NCBI GenBank assembly: GCA_016748015.1
Contig: JAAOMT010000400.1
Span: forward strand, 446,035 to 510,034
DNA length: 64,000 bases
Source of the DNA: Geosiphon pyriformis
Taxonomy: Eukaryota; Glomeromycota; Glomeromycetes; Archaeosporales; Geosiphonaceae
Direction: 5' to 3'
Shown here: positions 24,451-34,249 of the stretch, one piece after another
How the letters are laid out: each line of letters starts with the position of its first letter
Numbering within the stretch: the stretch's first letter is position 1
The notes under the pieces: generated by a model
Database searches by the model: none
Told to the model about the DNA's origin: nothing
The model's input: the letters and a program-made list of their open reading frames with translations, nothing else
Program-made: the position numbers and the translations under genes

Positions 24451-25039
24451 TTAAGATAAAACAACAAAATCTTAATTAAAGCAATACATAATAATCAACT
24501 GAAACTATATTACAATATAATATTATTTTTTACCAATAACATTCCACAACTTAAAATACAATAAATACCAGTTAAACCAAATAAGATCTTACAAAATTTG
24601 GAACCAAATATAATTATTAAAAAAAACATGTTAAATTAATTTATTAAAACAATATATAAAAAACCAGTATATATAACAAAAATCACAGTAAAAATAGAAA
24701 TTACTAACAATATTTACTTACTAGCAACAACTATTACAACTTATTTAACATTAAAAATCAGGCCTAAAAGTAACAATTAACAAATAAACAATACAATATA
24801 AAAATAAGAGAATAATACAAAAGATTTAAAACAAAAAACAAAAAGCTAAATATCATATTTCTAAAAACACAGTAAACAAAATAATAAAAAAAGTGAAAAA
24901 AATACTAGAAATCACAAAAAAACAAATACCAAATAAAAAATTGATCTTAAAAAATTGGAATTAATAAATACAACAATTTTTTAAGAATTTTTATTACTAT
25001 TAGTTAAAACAAAAATTAAATATTTAAAACTTGTATACT

Positions 25040-25850
25040 ATTATCTAAGTAGAAAGACCAAAATTATAAGAAAAAATATAATAACATAGAAAAAACGTAA
25101 TATTGCAAAATAACACAAAAAAATATATAATAACTCAAGATAACACAATACAAAAATTCAATAACATAATATAGCACAAAATAACTAGTTAAAACTTAGG
25201 ATAACTAATAATAACATAAAAAAATGAAGCAATAATAGAAATAATAAGTAGTAGTTAGCAATAACAAGACAATTAAAAACAATTTTGTAAAATTAAAAAA
25301 AATAAAAACAAGTAGTTTTAGAAGATAAAAAAAAGATAAAAAAAAACGAATTTTTTTTTATTTCTCTTTTATTTCTTTTGTGAATTAATTTTATTTATAT
25401 CTTATATTTATATTATATCAAACAAAAAAATAGTCAAAACAAATTTACTTATATCTGATTCTTAAATTTATATGTTTTATTTAAATTAATTATTTTTTTT
25501 TGTTTTAGTTTTCAGCCAGATGCTCTTAGCATAATTGTAGTAAAATCTTAATAACTTAAATTAATTACTTTTAATTACAGTAATTAATAATACTAATTTC
25601 TTTTTTTTATTTTAATTTTATCTTTTTTTTTTTATTTTCTTGTAAAATAACAATCTTAGAAAATTGATTATTTGAGAATAGACTTTATAATAATCTGGTA
25701 AAAAAAAAAGTTTTCTTTAAAATTAAATATTAATGTTATTTTGTTAACTTATCAAAAAAGCAAAAAAACACTTAACTAGCTCAAAGAAAATAGTTTACAT
25801 ATACCCAATTGCAAACAGTTAAATTATATCTTTGTGTCTTATAATTAAAA
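25040..25850 (+). repeat. Decayed 3' LTR of copy C, type III U3 cassette
   Basis: 25070-25330 matches the minus strand of the LTR at 15790-16771 (units of AATAACACA/AGATAACACA, then AGTAGTAGTTAGCAATAAC). 25540-25780 resembles the 3' half of the other LTRs (AATCTGGTAAAAAA for CCTGGTAAAAGAC). Ends are not sharp because of drift. Confidence 0.5.
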
Positions 25851-26496
25851 AACTCTATAAGTAAATTTATATTAATTAAAAATCTTCAAAAATTAATAAT
25901 CTTAACTCATTATTTTTCTAAACAAAAAAAACTTTCAAGCTTTTTTACTTAAATATAAAGCATTAAATATTACTATTACATTCTACCAAGTTTATTTATA
26001 ATACTAGTTAACAAATTTATTATACTATTAATAGTTTCAGGCTTTTTTGGCTTCTTGTATAAAGAACTATAAGAGTAAATACTCTCAATACACTTTTTTT
26101 TAGTGTTAAACTGAATCTTTAATCTAGCTAATCTAGAAACAAAACTATTAGCAAAAAAGACTACCAGTTTTATAACAACGAAAAAAGTGTACTAAAAAAA
26201 ATAATTACAAAAACAAAAAAGAGAAAAAAGAAGAAAAAACATATTTTTTTAGCTATTCTATATTTTTATTTATAACCAAAAAATTAATAAAAAAAGAAGA
26301 TTTATTACAAATTAAATCTAAAAAATTTTTTTTTTAAAAAAATATATTATATTTAAAAATATTTTTAATAAATAAATAATTATAACAAAACAAATTAACA
26401 ACAAAATAATATTATTTATATTAAAAAAAAATTAGTTATTATAATAGAGATTTTAATTAAAATTTTATTTTATTTTTTTTTATTACAAGTTTTATA
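25851..26496. other. AT-rich spacer, no gene seen
   Basis: No open frame of note. A segment near 26130-26190 (ACCAGTTTTATAACAACG) resembles 41340-41370 in a LINE remnant, so this may be a very decayed retroelement piece. Nothing firmer can be said. Confidence 0.4.
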
Positions 26497-26606
26497 AATG
26501 AAGTCCAACTGCTATCTAATACATAGAACCAAATTAAGTGGAACCAACTAAATGCAGCTTATATACAGATTATATGTGGCTAGCCACTTGAACCAGACAA
26601 GGCACA

Positions 26607-29600
26607 CTATGCACTTATGTTGACAAAAACACCACCATCCAAACCAGAAAAAAATTGACACAATTTGCATCTACCAAATCTAACAGTAAAGAATTTTATA
26701 ACACCAAGCATATGGACAACACCAGCCGACAATCTGGAAACCATACTGTCAGACAAGCCAGAAATCAAACTATTATCCCCAACCAAGCCAGCCTTTTCTA
26801 TATCTCTCCTATGCTTGGTCCTAATAGCCCATATCTTATTATGATGTAACTCTACCACAAATCTAATAAATTCAACAAGGACTGAAACAGCTTTTTTTTT
26901 TCCTCTCAAAAACTAAAACAGCTTTAGCATACCAATTTTCTATTACAAAATCCTTGCAAACCACTATAGAAAGACTTACATCCAAAGAACACAATGAGAG
27001 TGAAAGCAGAATAGCAGATGTAAATGGACTCAAAAGATCAGATATTAACAACCATTTTTTAGCAGCTTTAACCAAAATGTTCCCACAAAGACCAAAATTG
27101 CCAGAACAAATAAAAACATGGTCAGATAACTCTACCTCACTACACATCAAGCACAACACCTTAGCATAATTCTTCTTATACAACCTTTTTCTAACTGCAA
27201 CCAGCAACTGCCTATATACAGCCTTTATCAAATATGTGTGTAGATTGGCTGATTTCCTACTGGTAAACTCAGACAGCATATGTGAATCAGGGTGCCAAAC
27301 TGCCGCAGTAGTCCCCCAATTTATTTTCTTAATCATAATATCTGGAACAATATCAAAACCCAGACCAGCTTTCCAATAGACATGACATATTAACTGGTGT
27401 AAGTCTCAAACAAAATGATAAACATTACCAGATACAGCAGTTTTTTCAGCAACCAGAAACCTTTCTTGAATCCTAACCAGCAAAAAAAGAGATAAGGAAG
27501 TCACCTCATTGGCCAATACATCAGCCTTAATGTTGCTTACTATATCTAAATGTCCCTTAATTTTCACCTACTTAATTGAAACATTTTTACTCTTAAGGAG
27601 ATTGTTTATATGCAATTTTTTGATCCAACATTGGTTATGAAAATCAGGCATAGTGAAAAATTTTTTGAAAGTGCATGTATCAAATACAGATTGACTATCT
27701 GAATACAAAACCACTGAACATGAAAATAGAACACACTCTAAAGCCAATGCTACAGCCTACAATTCAATTAAAGTAGAGGACAAAAGCCCATCCACTCTAA
27801 TCCTAATACCTGCATTTGCAGCTGAAAAGTATACAATCACTTCACCTATCATCTTAGCAGAACCAGCACATCTTAAAGATCCATTTGTATAAATCTTAAT
27901 GCAATCAGACTACACTTCTAGTAAACTATCACAAACATCAAAAAATCTATCAGAATCTAAGACACTCAGCACATTTTTTCTACTAGTAAAAGTAGTTCTG
28001 ACCCCCAAAAAAATAGATTTGGTCATAAAATTAAATGTTAATGAGAATTATTGAAGCATTGGGCCTCTTGAATCCAACCATTTTCAATGACAAAATGTTT
28101 TCCAGTCTATTACCTTCCCTTTTTTATCAAGAAGTCTGTCACCAAATGCAACACCAAACTACTTCAATGACAAAACAGATTTGAAATACAAGAACTAACC
28201 CAAAATGCCAGATATCAGAAAGTTACTAAACTCACAAAAGGCACAAGACAAATTGTTTGTCAATGACAACTCATTTTCCAGAAAAATTTTCATCATCCCA
28301 GCCAGAAAATTGTTCACAAGACTAACACATAACCTAACCAGAAATTGTAAAAAATCCAGAGGAGATCATCCCAAAACTTGTAAATCTAAGAATCTATGAT
28401 TAAATAAGGATCCCAAAATACTATGGCTATTAGAGAATGAGATCAATAATGCCAGCTTTCCTTCAGACTGTACTTTCTCAAAGGGCTTCAAACCATACAA
28501 AAAAAGATGATACAAGATCTCACTGGGAAAATTATATGGCAAACCAGCTTTGGCTTTAAAATCTTTTCTAATCATAATATCCCACTTACAACACACAGCT
28601 AAAGAAATAAAACTGAATTGTGTATAATAGCTAACTATGAGTTGTAAGACTGCTGACACCAAATAACAGAATTGTTTGTTTGTAATAATTTTTTTTAATA
28701 CCACATTAAAAAAAAACTTGACATTCACATGAGCTTGAGCCAAACTGGGTTTAGAAAGACTCTCAGTTGACAGAAATATGCCTAAATATTGGTGTGGCTC
28801 TCCCTTTTTAACAATTGAAATTGGCAATCCATTAATCAACAGTGAGACATTCTTAATCTCCTAATTGATTGGAATAGCTACCATTTTATCAATATTAATT
28901 AAGATGTCATTAATCACAAAAAATTTACTAACAATGTTCAAAATATACTGTGTAGATATATGATTACTACCAATCTAAATTGTATCATCAACAAAGGCAC
29001 TAGCAGCCAAGAAAGAAGTTTTTTTTTTACTTGTCTCAATCTTGCCAAACTTAGCCATGAACCTAAAATCAATCCTATATCTGCATAAGTGTTTATGTCT
29101 TTTTACCTCACACAGAAATGGGTTATAAAAGATCCTTCAAAGTAGTAGAAAGAAAACCTCCCTCTAATTCAACCCATTATGTATCTTGTAACCTTCTGAG
29201 AGCCCAAAATCTATCATTACTCTGTTGATCCAGTTTTTATGGATGTTACCAAAAAATTGGATAAAGTGTTCACACATTTTAATGCAATACAAGCTTACTT
29301 GTAAATGATGTCAGCCTACTAAATCATAGGCTTTGTGCATGTTCTGTAGTATCAACCAAAGCTTTCTGTTTTTCTTCAGGGCATCTTCAACAACTGATCC
29401 AATAGTAAAAAATAAGAGACTGGGTGAAAGTACTCTTCAATACTGAAAAATTGTCACCATGAAGAACATTAAACTTGCTATAAGCCAATGATATCCAATC
29501 AGATAGAATCTTAGATAGTATTTTACATGCAGTATTAACTAATGTGATAGGCTTAGTATTTGTTAAAACATCATTCCATTTGTAAGGTTTCAGAATCATA

Positions 29601-30489
29601 GAAACTCATGTTTTCTTCCAAAGATCAGAAACCACACCTTGACTTAAACACAAATTCAATAGCCTCAAAAGACAAGCCAAAGCCTTCTTACTACAATGCT
29701 TTTAAAGTTCATTAAGTATCTTTGACAACCCAGCTGCTTTATTATTTGACAGGTTATCAACAACCAAGAACAATTTATTCACACCAATTTCATCTGTTAT
29801 ACCAGAGAAAGCATCATTATCTACATAATCTAGAGGCATATATTGTCAAAACCAAAGGTCAGACATTTTCGGGAGAATTAATTGCTTCTTTGTCCACTCT
29901 TCCATAATTTCATCAATCTTGAGCATCATCTTTATAGGCTCAACTACCAGCTCATTATTCATTACCAAGTGATCCAAAACTACTTTGTGAAATGGGCATT
30001 CCAGAATGCTCTTTATCATTCTCTCTTTGTCAAAACAAAAATTTTCCATATGGTAGTCAATAACCTTTCTTATAGCAGTATTTTTAGCAATCTTAGACTT
30101 ACAATATTTGGACTTCCAATACTTTTTCTTTATCACTGACAAATGCTTAACCAGCTTTACTGAGCTCACACCAGTCAAAATCATGCTATCAATCTTGGAA
30201 GCTTTAATACTATCAATAGCCAACCAGATCTTAATAAAATGGTTGAAATTCAAAAGATCACCAGAATTCCAACATTTCAAAACTTTTACAATAAGCAGTT
30301 CTAATTTAAAAAATCTCGAAAATTGTTTATTCTTTGAACAATTATATTTACTATACCAAATCTTAAAAAAAACTGTATTGACAGCTTGTACTATGGCCTC
30401 TTTCAGCATTTTTCACATTGTATTTAAGTCACTATTGTCTTCTGCCTCTTCAAATATATCTGATCTAGCCAACAACTCAGCAGACATAT
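26607..30489 (-). pseudogene. LINE copy 2 ORF2: linker, RT, RNase H, C-terminus
   Basis: Reading downward from 30489: the post-endonuclease linker (29846-30409), the RT entry block MILKPYKWNDVLTNTKPITLVNTACKILSKILSD (29480-29599, given in parts), the palm FVDD near 29000, the QYLGIFLSTE block (28770-28830), RNase H from about 27940 (YTNGSL, first Asp changed to Asn) to VKIKGHLD near 27560, and C-terminal Cys/His segments including CLMCSEVELSDHVF (27060-27150). ORF2 would carry out target-primed reverse transcription. Several TGA/TAG/TAA codons replace expected Trp or Gln. It retains the RT double Asp and the RNase H His motif that copy 7 lost. Confidence 0.8.
30486..30489. other. 4-bp target-site duplication, left copy (element D)
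   Basis: ATAT directly before the D 5' LTR; the same four bases occur at 33684-33687 after the 3' LTR. Removing D and one ATAT rejoins LINE copy 2 in frame (...KDH / MSAEL..., corresponding to RDCVSAKL of copy 7). Confidence 0.9.
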
Positions 30490-30720
30490 TGTTACTTATA
30501 AAATATAGGAAGTATATTAGCATATAAATTAGCCAATTATAGGTAAACATAGTAAATGTGGAATTCCAGAATTCCTCTTAGAGGAATTGCAGGATTCCAG
30601 AAATTACAAGATTCTCATAGAAAGAATCGCAGGATTCCAGAATTCCAAAATTCCTCTCAAAAGAATTGCAGAATTTTAGGATTCCTGACATGAAAAATTG
30701 AAAAATTGAGGAATCTCAAA

Positions 30721-30733
30721 TATGTATATATAG
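30721..30733 (+). promoter_or_regulatory. LTR TATA box of element D
   Basis: TATGTATATATAG is conserved at the same relative place in all LTRs of this family (for example 32947-32960, 12206-12220, 7738-7751 on minus). It lies just after the variable tandem array and is the likely core promoter separating U3 from R. Confidence 0.6.
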
Positions 30734-30960
30734 CAGTAGTATCAAAAGTTAGAAAATTAGTTAATGAGACTCAGAGTTAATTGATTTGTAGAGTCAATTA
30801 GATTCATAGAATCAATTAGACTCACAAAATCATAATTATTAAAATTACAAAAAAAAAAGAATCTTTTAGTTAAAGACCTTCCAGTTTAGATTTCATCTAA
30901 ACAACTTTTCAATCCACAAATATCAATAAATAATTATTTTTTATCTTAATTCTACTCTCC

Positions 30961-30985
30961 ACTATCAACACTTTATGTTGATAGT
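30961..30985 (+). other. Conserved LTR stem-loop 1
   Basis: ACTATCAACA, loop CTTTA, TGTTGATAGT: ten perfect pairs. Other copies read TTAACA with TGTTAA, keeping the pairing. The 3' LTR copy is at 33187-33211. The position downstream of TATA suggests it is in the transcript leader or R region. Confidence 0.7.
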
Positions 30986-31009
30986 AATTGATACTTAACC
31001 ATACTGGAA

Positions 31010-31034
31010 CAATAGCTCTTAATCATAGCTATTG
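31010..31034 (+). other. Conserved LTR stem-loop 2
   Basis: CAATAGCT, nine-base loop, AGCTATTG: eight perfect pairs. It is present in D, A, B, and the inserted LTRs, 25 bp after stem-loop 1. Confidence 0.65.
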
Positions 31035-31449
31035 ACAGGATACTAATATTTATTGCCTTGGCTTATCTTTTTTATTTTCTTTTATTTTCTGTTATTTCTT
31101 TGTTTTACTAATTACTTGAAGATTAAGCACTAAGTTATTGACATCATGAATAGTTTGGTAAAAGACCCCAAAGGAAGGATATAGGAATTGAGAATTTAAG
31201 AATAGCTTACCAGAAGAGCATCTTTGCCAAAATTACCAGCCACTATACTAAGAAAAAAATTTGACAGAATTGCGATTCTGGAAGGCAACTGGAAAAACAA
31301 TTGAATTTCTGTCTATTATACAAAGAACTCAATTCTAAAACCTTTAGATACAACTAATGTACCAATATTACCAGCATTATCAAGATATTGAGCACCAAGT
31401 TATGGATTTGTTATTTGATTTGAGACCCCAAATTATCATCTGTAACATT

Positions 31450-31459
31450 TGGTGCTCTC
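31450..31459 (+). other. Primer-binding site of element D
   Basis: TGGTGCTCTC two bases after the 5' LTR end, identical to the site of element 0 (138-147, minus). Copies A and B have drifted versions. Confidence 0.75.
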
Positions 31460-31559
31460 TGTGAGATATAATCTAACAAAAAACCAGCACCAACAACAAC
31501 CATACAGGAAAGTGGCAAACCAAAAGAAAACAAAAGAAAATTATTTAGGATTCACGAAA

Positions 31560-31729
31560 TTTTTATTTTATCATTACCTTTAAAAAACTTGTTAAATTAA
31601 AACTCTAATTATTCAAAACCTAATTATTAAAACCCCGAACATTCAAAAATTATTGTTGATAAACTCGTTAAAAAAAAAAAAAAAAAAAAAAAAAACATAA
31701 AATAAAAAANNNNNNNNNNNNNNNNNNNN

Positions 31730-31769
<40 letters not shown>

Positions 31770-32070
31770 GTTAAATTAAAACTTTGTTTATTCAAAACCC
31801 AATAATTTCAACCCTGCTATTATATAAAGAAACTTACCTTTGATAAAACTTATTAAAATCCTGACCTGATAGTTCAAAATCCGAACATTTAAAACCTAAT
31901 AAATTTCAATCTCGCTAATGTAAAAAGAAACTTATCTTTGGTAAAACTCATTAAAAGTTAAAACTCCAAACATTTGAAATCCAATAAGTCCAACCTCACT
32001 ATTGGACAAGAAAACTTATCTCAGATAAAACCTATTAAACCTCTAGAAATTCAAAACTCCAATTATTTAA
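31560..32070 (+). repeat. Degenerate tandem repeat in element D leader
   Basis: Units of about 80-100 bp recur, each with an AAACTYRTTAAA-type part, a TTCAAAAYCYAAT part and GAAACTTAYCTT. The last marker begins at 31829, 31927 and 32010. The 20-N gap interrupts the array, so the copy number is unknown. No long frame runs through it. Confidence 0.6.
31710..31729. other. Assembly gap (20 N)
   Basis: Twenty Ns flanked by long A runs within element D, as for the other gap. Confidence 0.99.
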
Positions 32071-32254
32071 AGACCTGGTGGAAGAATTCCAGAAAAAACT
32101 ATCCAGATTCATACTTACCTATGTGAAAACTGCCTTCTTCTATGCCAAAAGTCAGCATTGAGAAAGTGTCAATATGAAAAAGACTTAAAGAAGAAAAAGA
32201 AATTTGAGAATCAGCAGTACCAAAATTGATTAACATATTATCAAAACTCACCTG

Positions 32255-32690
32255 ATGGTCTCAAGTTACAATCCACTTCCACACATCATATATTTGAACT
32301 CCAAGAAAGACAAACCAATCAGTGAGAATTGGAATCGGAACTTAATTCTGATTCAAACTCCACTGATGATGACAACAATTCAAACTCTACTAAATAACAA
32401 TGATAATTTAAACTCCGCCAATAATAATTCAAATTCCACTTCAAATACTGAACAATATATCATGCTTCTAAATCTTACAATAGAGCAGGAATTAACTAAA
32501 TTCAGTGATAATAATAAGGGCATTATGTCTGAACATGCACATAATACAGATACAAGATTTGAACGTAGATATTTTAAACAGATCACTACAGTTAAAAACT
32601 CCAGTCATGTATAAAATTAGATTTACAAATAGCAATAGAAATTACCACAACAACATTGATACAAAAAAGAGATTTAGAAGATTTTATAGG
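32255..32690 (+). pseudogene. Element D pol remnant: dUTPase linker and N-terminus fused to pol tail
   Basis: The Asn/Ser-rich linker is followed by EQYIMLLNLTIEQELTKF and SEHAHNTDTRFERRYF, matching copy A QYIALSDLTKKQKLKWF and the ECVHNTNAKFDLRYSE block. In a shifted frame DLQIAIEITTTTLIQ corresponds to the entry to dUTPase motif II. The homology then breaks to KRDLEDFIGAQY and a stop, immediately before the polypurine tract. All later pol domains are deleted. Start and frame are broken, so no product is expected. Confidence 0.65.
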
Positions 32691-32700
32691 AGCTCAATAT

Positions 32701-32715
32701 TAAAAGAGAGAATAA
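32701..32715 (+). other. Polypurine tract of element D
   Basis: TAAAAGAGAGAATAA directly before the 3' LTR TGTTACTC: the position and composition expected for the plus-strand primer. Confidence 0.6.
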
Positions 32716-33683
32716 TGTTACTCATAAAATATAGGAAGTATATTAGCATATAAATTAGCCAATCATAAGTAGACATAGTAAATGTAGAATTCTAGGATTC
32801 TTCTTAGAGGAATTGCAGGATTCCAGAAATTACAAGATTCTCATAGAAAGAATTGCAGGATTCCAGAATTCCAAAATTCCTCTCAAAAGAATTGCAGAAT
32901 TTCAGGATTTCTGATATGAAGAATTGAGGAATTGAGGAATCTCAAATATGTATATATAGCAGTAGTATCAAAAGTTAGAAAATTAGTTAATGGGACTCAG
33001 AGTTAATTGATTTGTAGAGTTAATTAGACTCATAGAATCAATTAGACTCACAAAATCATAATTATTAAAATTACAAAAAAAAAAGAATCCTTTAGTTAAA
33101 AACCTTCCAGTTTAGATTTCATCTAAGCAACTTTTCAATCCACAAATATCAATAAATAATTATTTTTTATCTTAATTCCACTTTCCACTATCAACACTTT
33201 ATGTTGATAGTAATTAATACTTAACCATACTGGAACAATAGCTCTTGATTATAGCTATTGACAAGATACTAATATTCATTGTCTTGGCTTATCTCTTTTA
33301 TTTTCTTTTATTTTCTGTTATTTCTTTGTTTTACTAATTACTTGAAAATTAAGCACTAAGTTATTGACATCATGAATAGCCTGGTAAAAGACCCCAAAGG
33401 AAAGATATAGAAATTAAAAATTTAAGAATTTAAGGATAGCTTACCAGAAGAGCATCTCTGCCAAGATTACCAGCCACTATTCTGAGAAAAAATTCGACAG
33501 AATTGCAATTCTGGGAGATGACTGAAAAGACAACCATTAAATTTCTGTCCATTATACAAAAAATTCAACTTTAAAATCTTCAGATACAACTAACGTACCA
33601 GTATTACCAGTATTATCAAGATATTGAGCACTAAGTTATGGATTTGTTATTTGATTTAAGACCCCAAATAATCATCTGTAACA
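32716..33683 (+). repeat. 3' LTR of element D
   Basis: TGTTACTCATAAAA to ATCTGTAACA, the partner of 30490-31447, with the same U3 array, TATA box (32947-32960) and stem-loops (33187-33211 and about 33235-33262). It is followed by ATAT (33684-33687). Confidence 0.92.
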
Positions 33684-34050
33684 ATATGGTCTTTAAAGCT
33701 CAGTCATTGAACATTACTTACATCCTTTAAATTAAATTTCTACTGGTTTCTGTTGGTTTGCCTGCAAATACTAATAAGATGGACATCCAGTAGTCCACCC
33801 AGACCAATTGAAACTGAAACTAACTTATGATTTGTATTAAAAAACTCAGACATATCATTGACTTTATATGATGCAATAGTGGATGCCAAATTTCTACTTA
33901 TTAGAATAAAATCAATTACACTCTTAACACTACTAAAATTGTTCCAAATAGTAGCTTTGGCCAGTAAGTGTCCATCAAAAGTGTTAACTAGGCCCAACCC
34001 CAAACAGAACTTGAAACTTGCACTCTTCTGAGATCTATTTTCATAAAACT
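33684..34050 (-). pseudogene. LINE copy 2 ORF2: endonuclease C-terminal part
   Basis: The 33740-34003 frame reads GLVNTFDGHLLAKATIWNN, VIDFILISRN and FFNTNHKLVSVSIGLGG, matching the copy 7 apurinic-type endonuclease (EEP fold), whose equivalents are DYILVSEN and FDTDHKAVMVSVGLG. The metal-linked Asp of TDH is Asn here. Upstream, YENRS matches the GDFNEN loop. Homology fades abruptly past 34050 into an AT block. A TAG replaces the Trp of WKF near 33745. Confidence 0.8.
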
Positions 34051-34249
34051 AAAATAAATAATAGTATTAACTAACTTATTTGCAATTATATTATTCAAAA
34101 TATTAAAATAATTTTTTATCTTAATTTACTTTATATTAATGTTTTTATTATGTACAAAATTACAAATCTGTTTTTTTTTAATTTAATAATTATTATAAAC
34201 ATTAAACTTAAATAAATTAATTTTTAAAACACAAGTATTAAGTACTATC

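Larger units (their letters stand above)
19552..25850 (+). mobile_element. Ty3/gypsy element copy C, strongly AT-decayed
   Basis: Plus-strand element truncated at its 5' side by copy B. It begins within protease and runs through the Cys-rich region, dUTPase, RT, RNase H and integrase to a decayed 3' LTR. Homology to A and B is recognisable domain by domain but not in one frame. gag and the 5' LTR are absent here and would lie beyond B if the insertion model is right. Confidence 0.75.
30490..31447 (+). repeat. 5' LTR of element D, type I U3 cassette
   Basis: TGTTACTTATAAAA to ATCTGTAACA. U3 tandem units around GAATTGCAGGATTCCAGAATT lie at 30558-30715. A TATGTATATATAGC box is at 30721-30733. 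A stem-loop with perfect 10-bp arms is at 30961-30985 and a second with 8-bp arms at 31010-31034. Over the first 235 or so bases I count 15 differences from the 3' LTR, all transitions. Confidence 0.92.
30490..33683 (+). mobile_element. Element D: Ty3/gypsy deletion derivative with paired LTRs
   Basis: Two directly repeated LTRs (958 and 968 bp) flank a 1268-bp interior with PBS, a leader tandem repeat, an N gap, the dUTPase linker and N-terminus, a short tail and a purine-rich tract. Protease, RT and integrase are gone. Flanks are a 4-bp ATAT duplication inside LINE copy 2 ORF2. It could only have moved using enzymes from relatives, or was deleted after insertion. Confidence 0.9.
26497..34050 (-). 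mobile_element. LINE copy 2 (degenerate), split by element D
   Basis: Minus-strand non-LTR retrotransposon. The 3' UTR at 26497-26606 matches that of LINE copy 7 and ends in an A-rich tail toward 26470. ORF2 runs from the endonuclease end (34050) through RT and RNase H to the stop at 26607. Element D occupies 30490-33683. The ORF1 side is not recognisable beyond 34050, where an extreme AT block begins. It is mutated by stops, often at Trp codons, but keeps motifs lost in copy 7. Confidence 0.8.
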
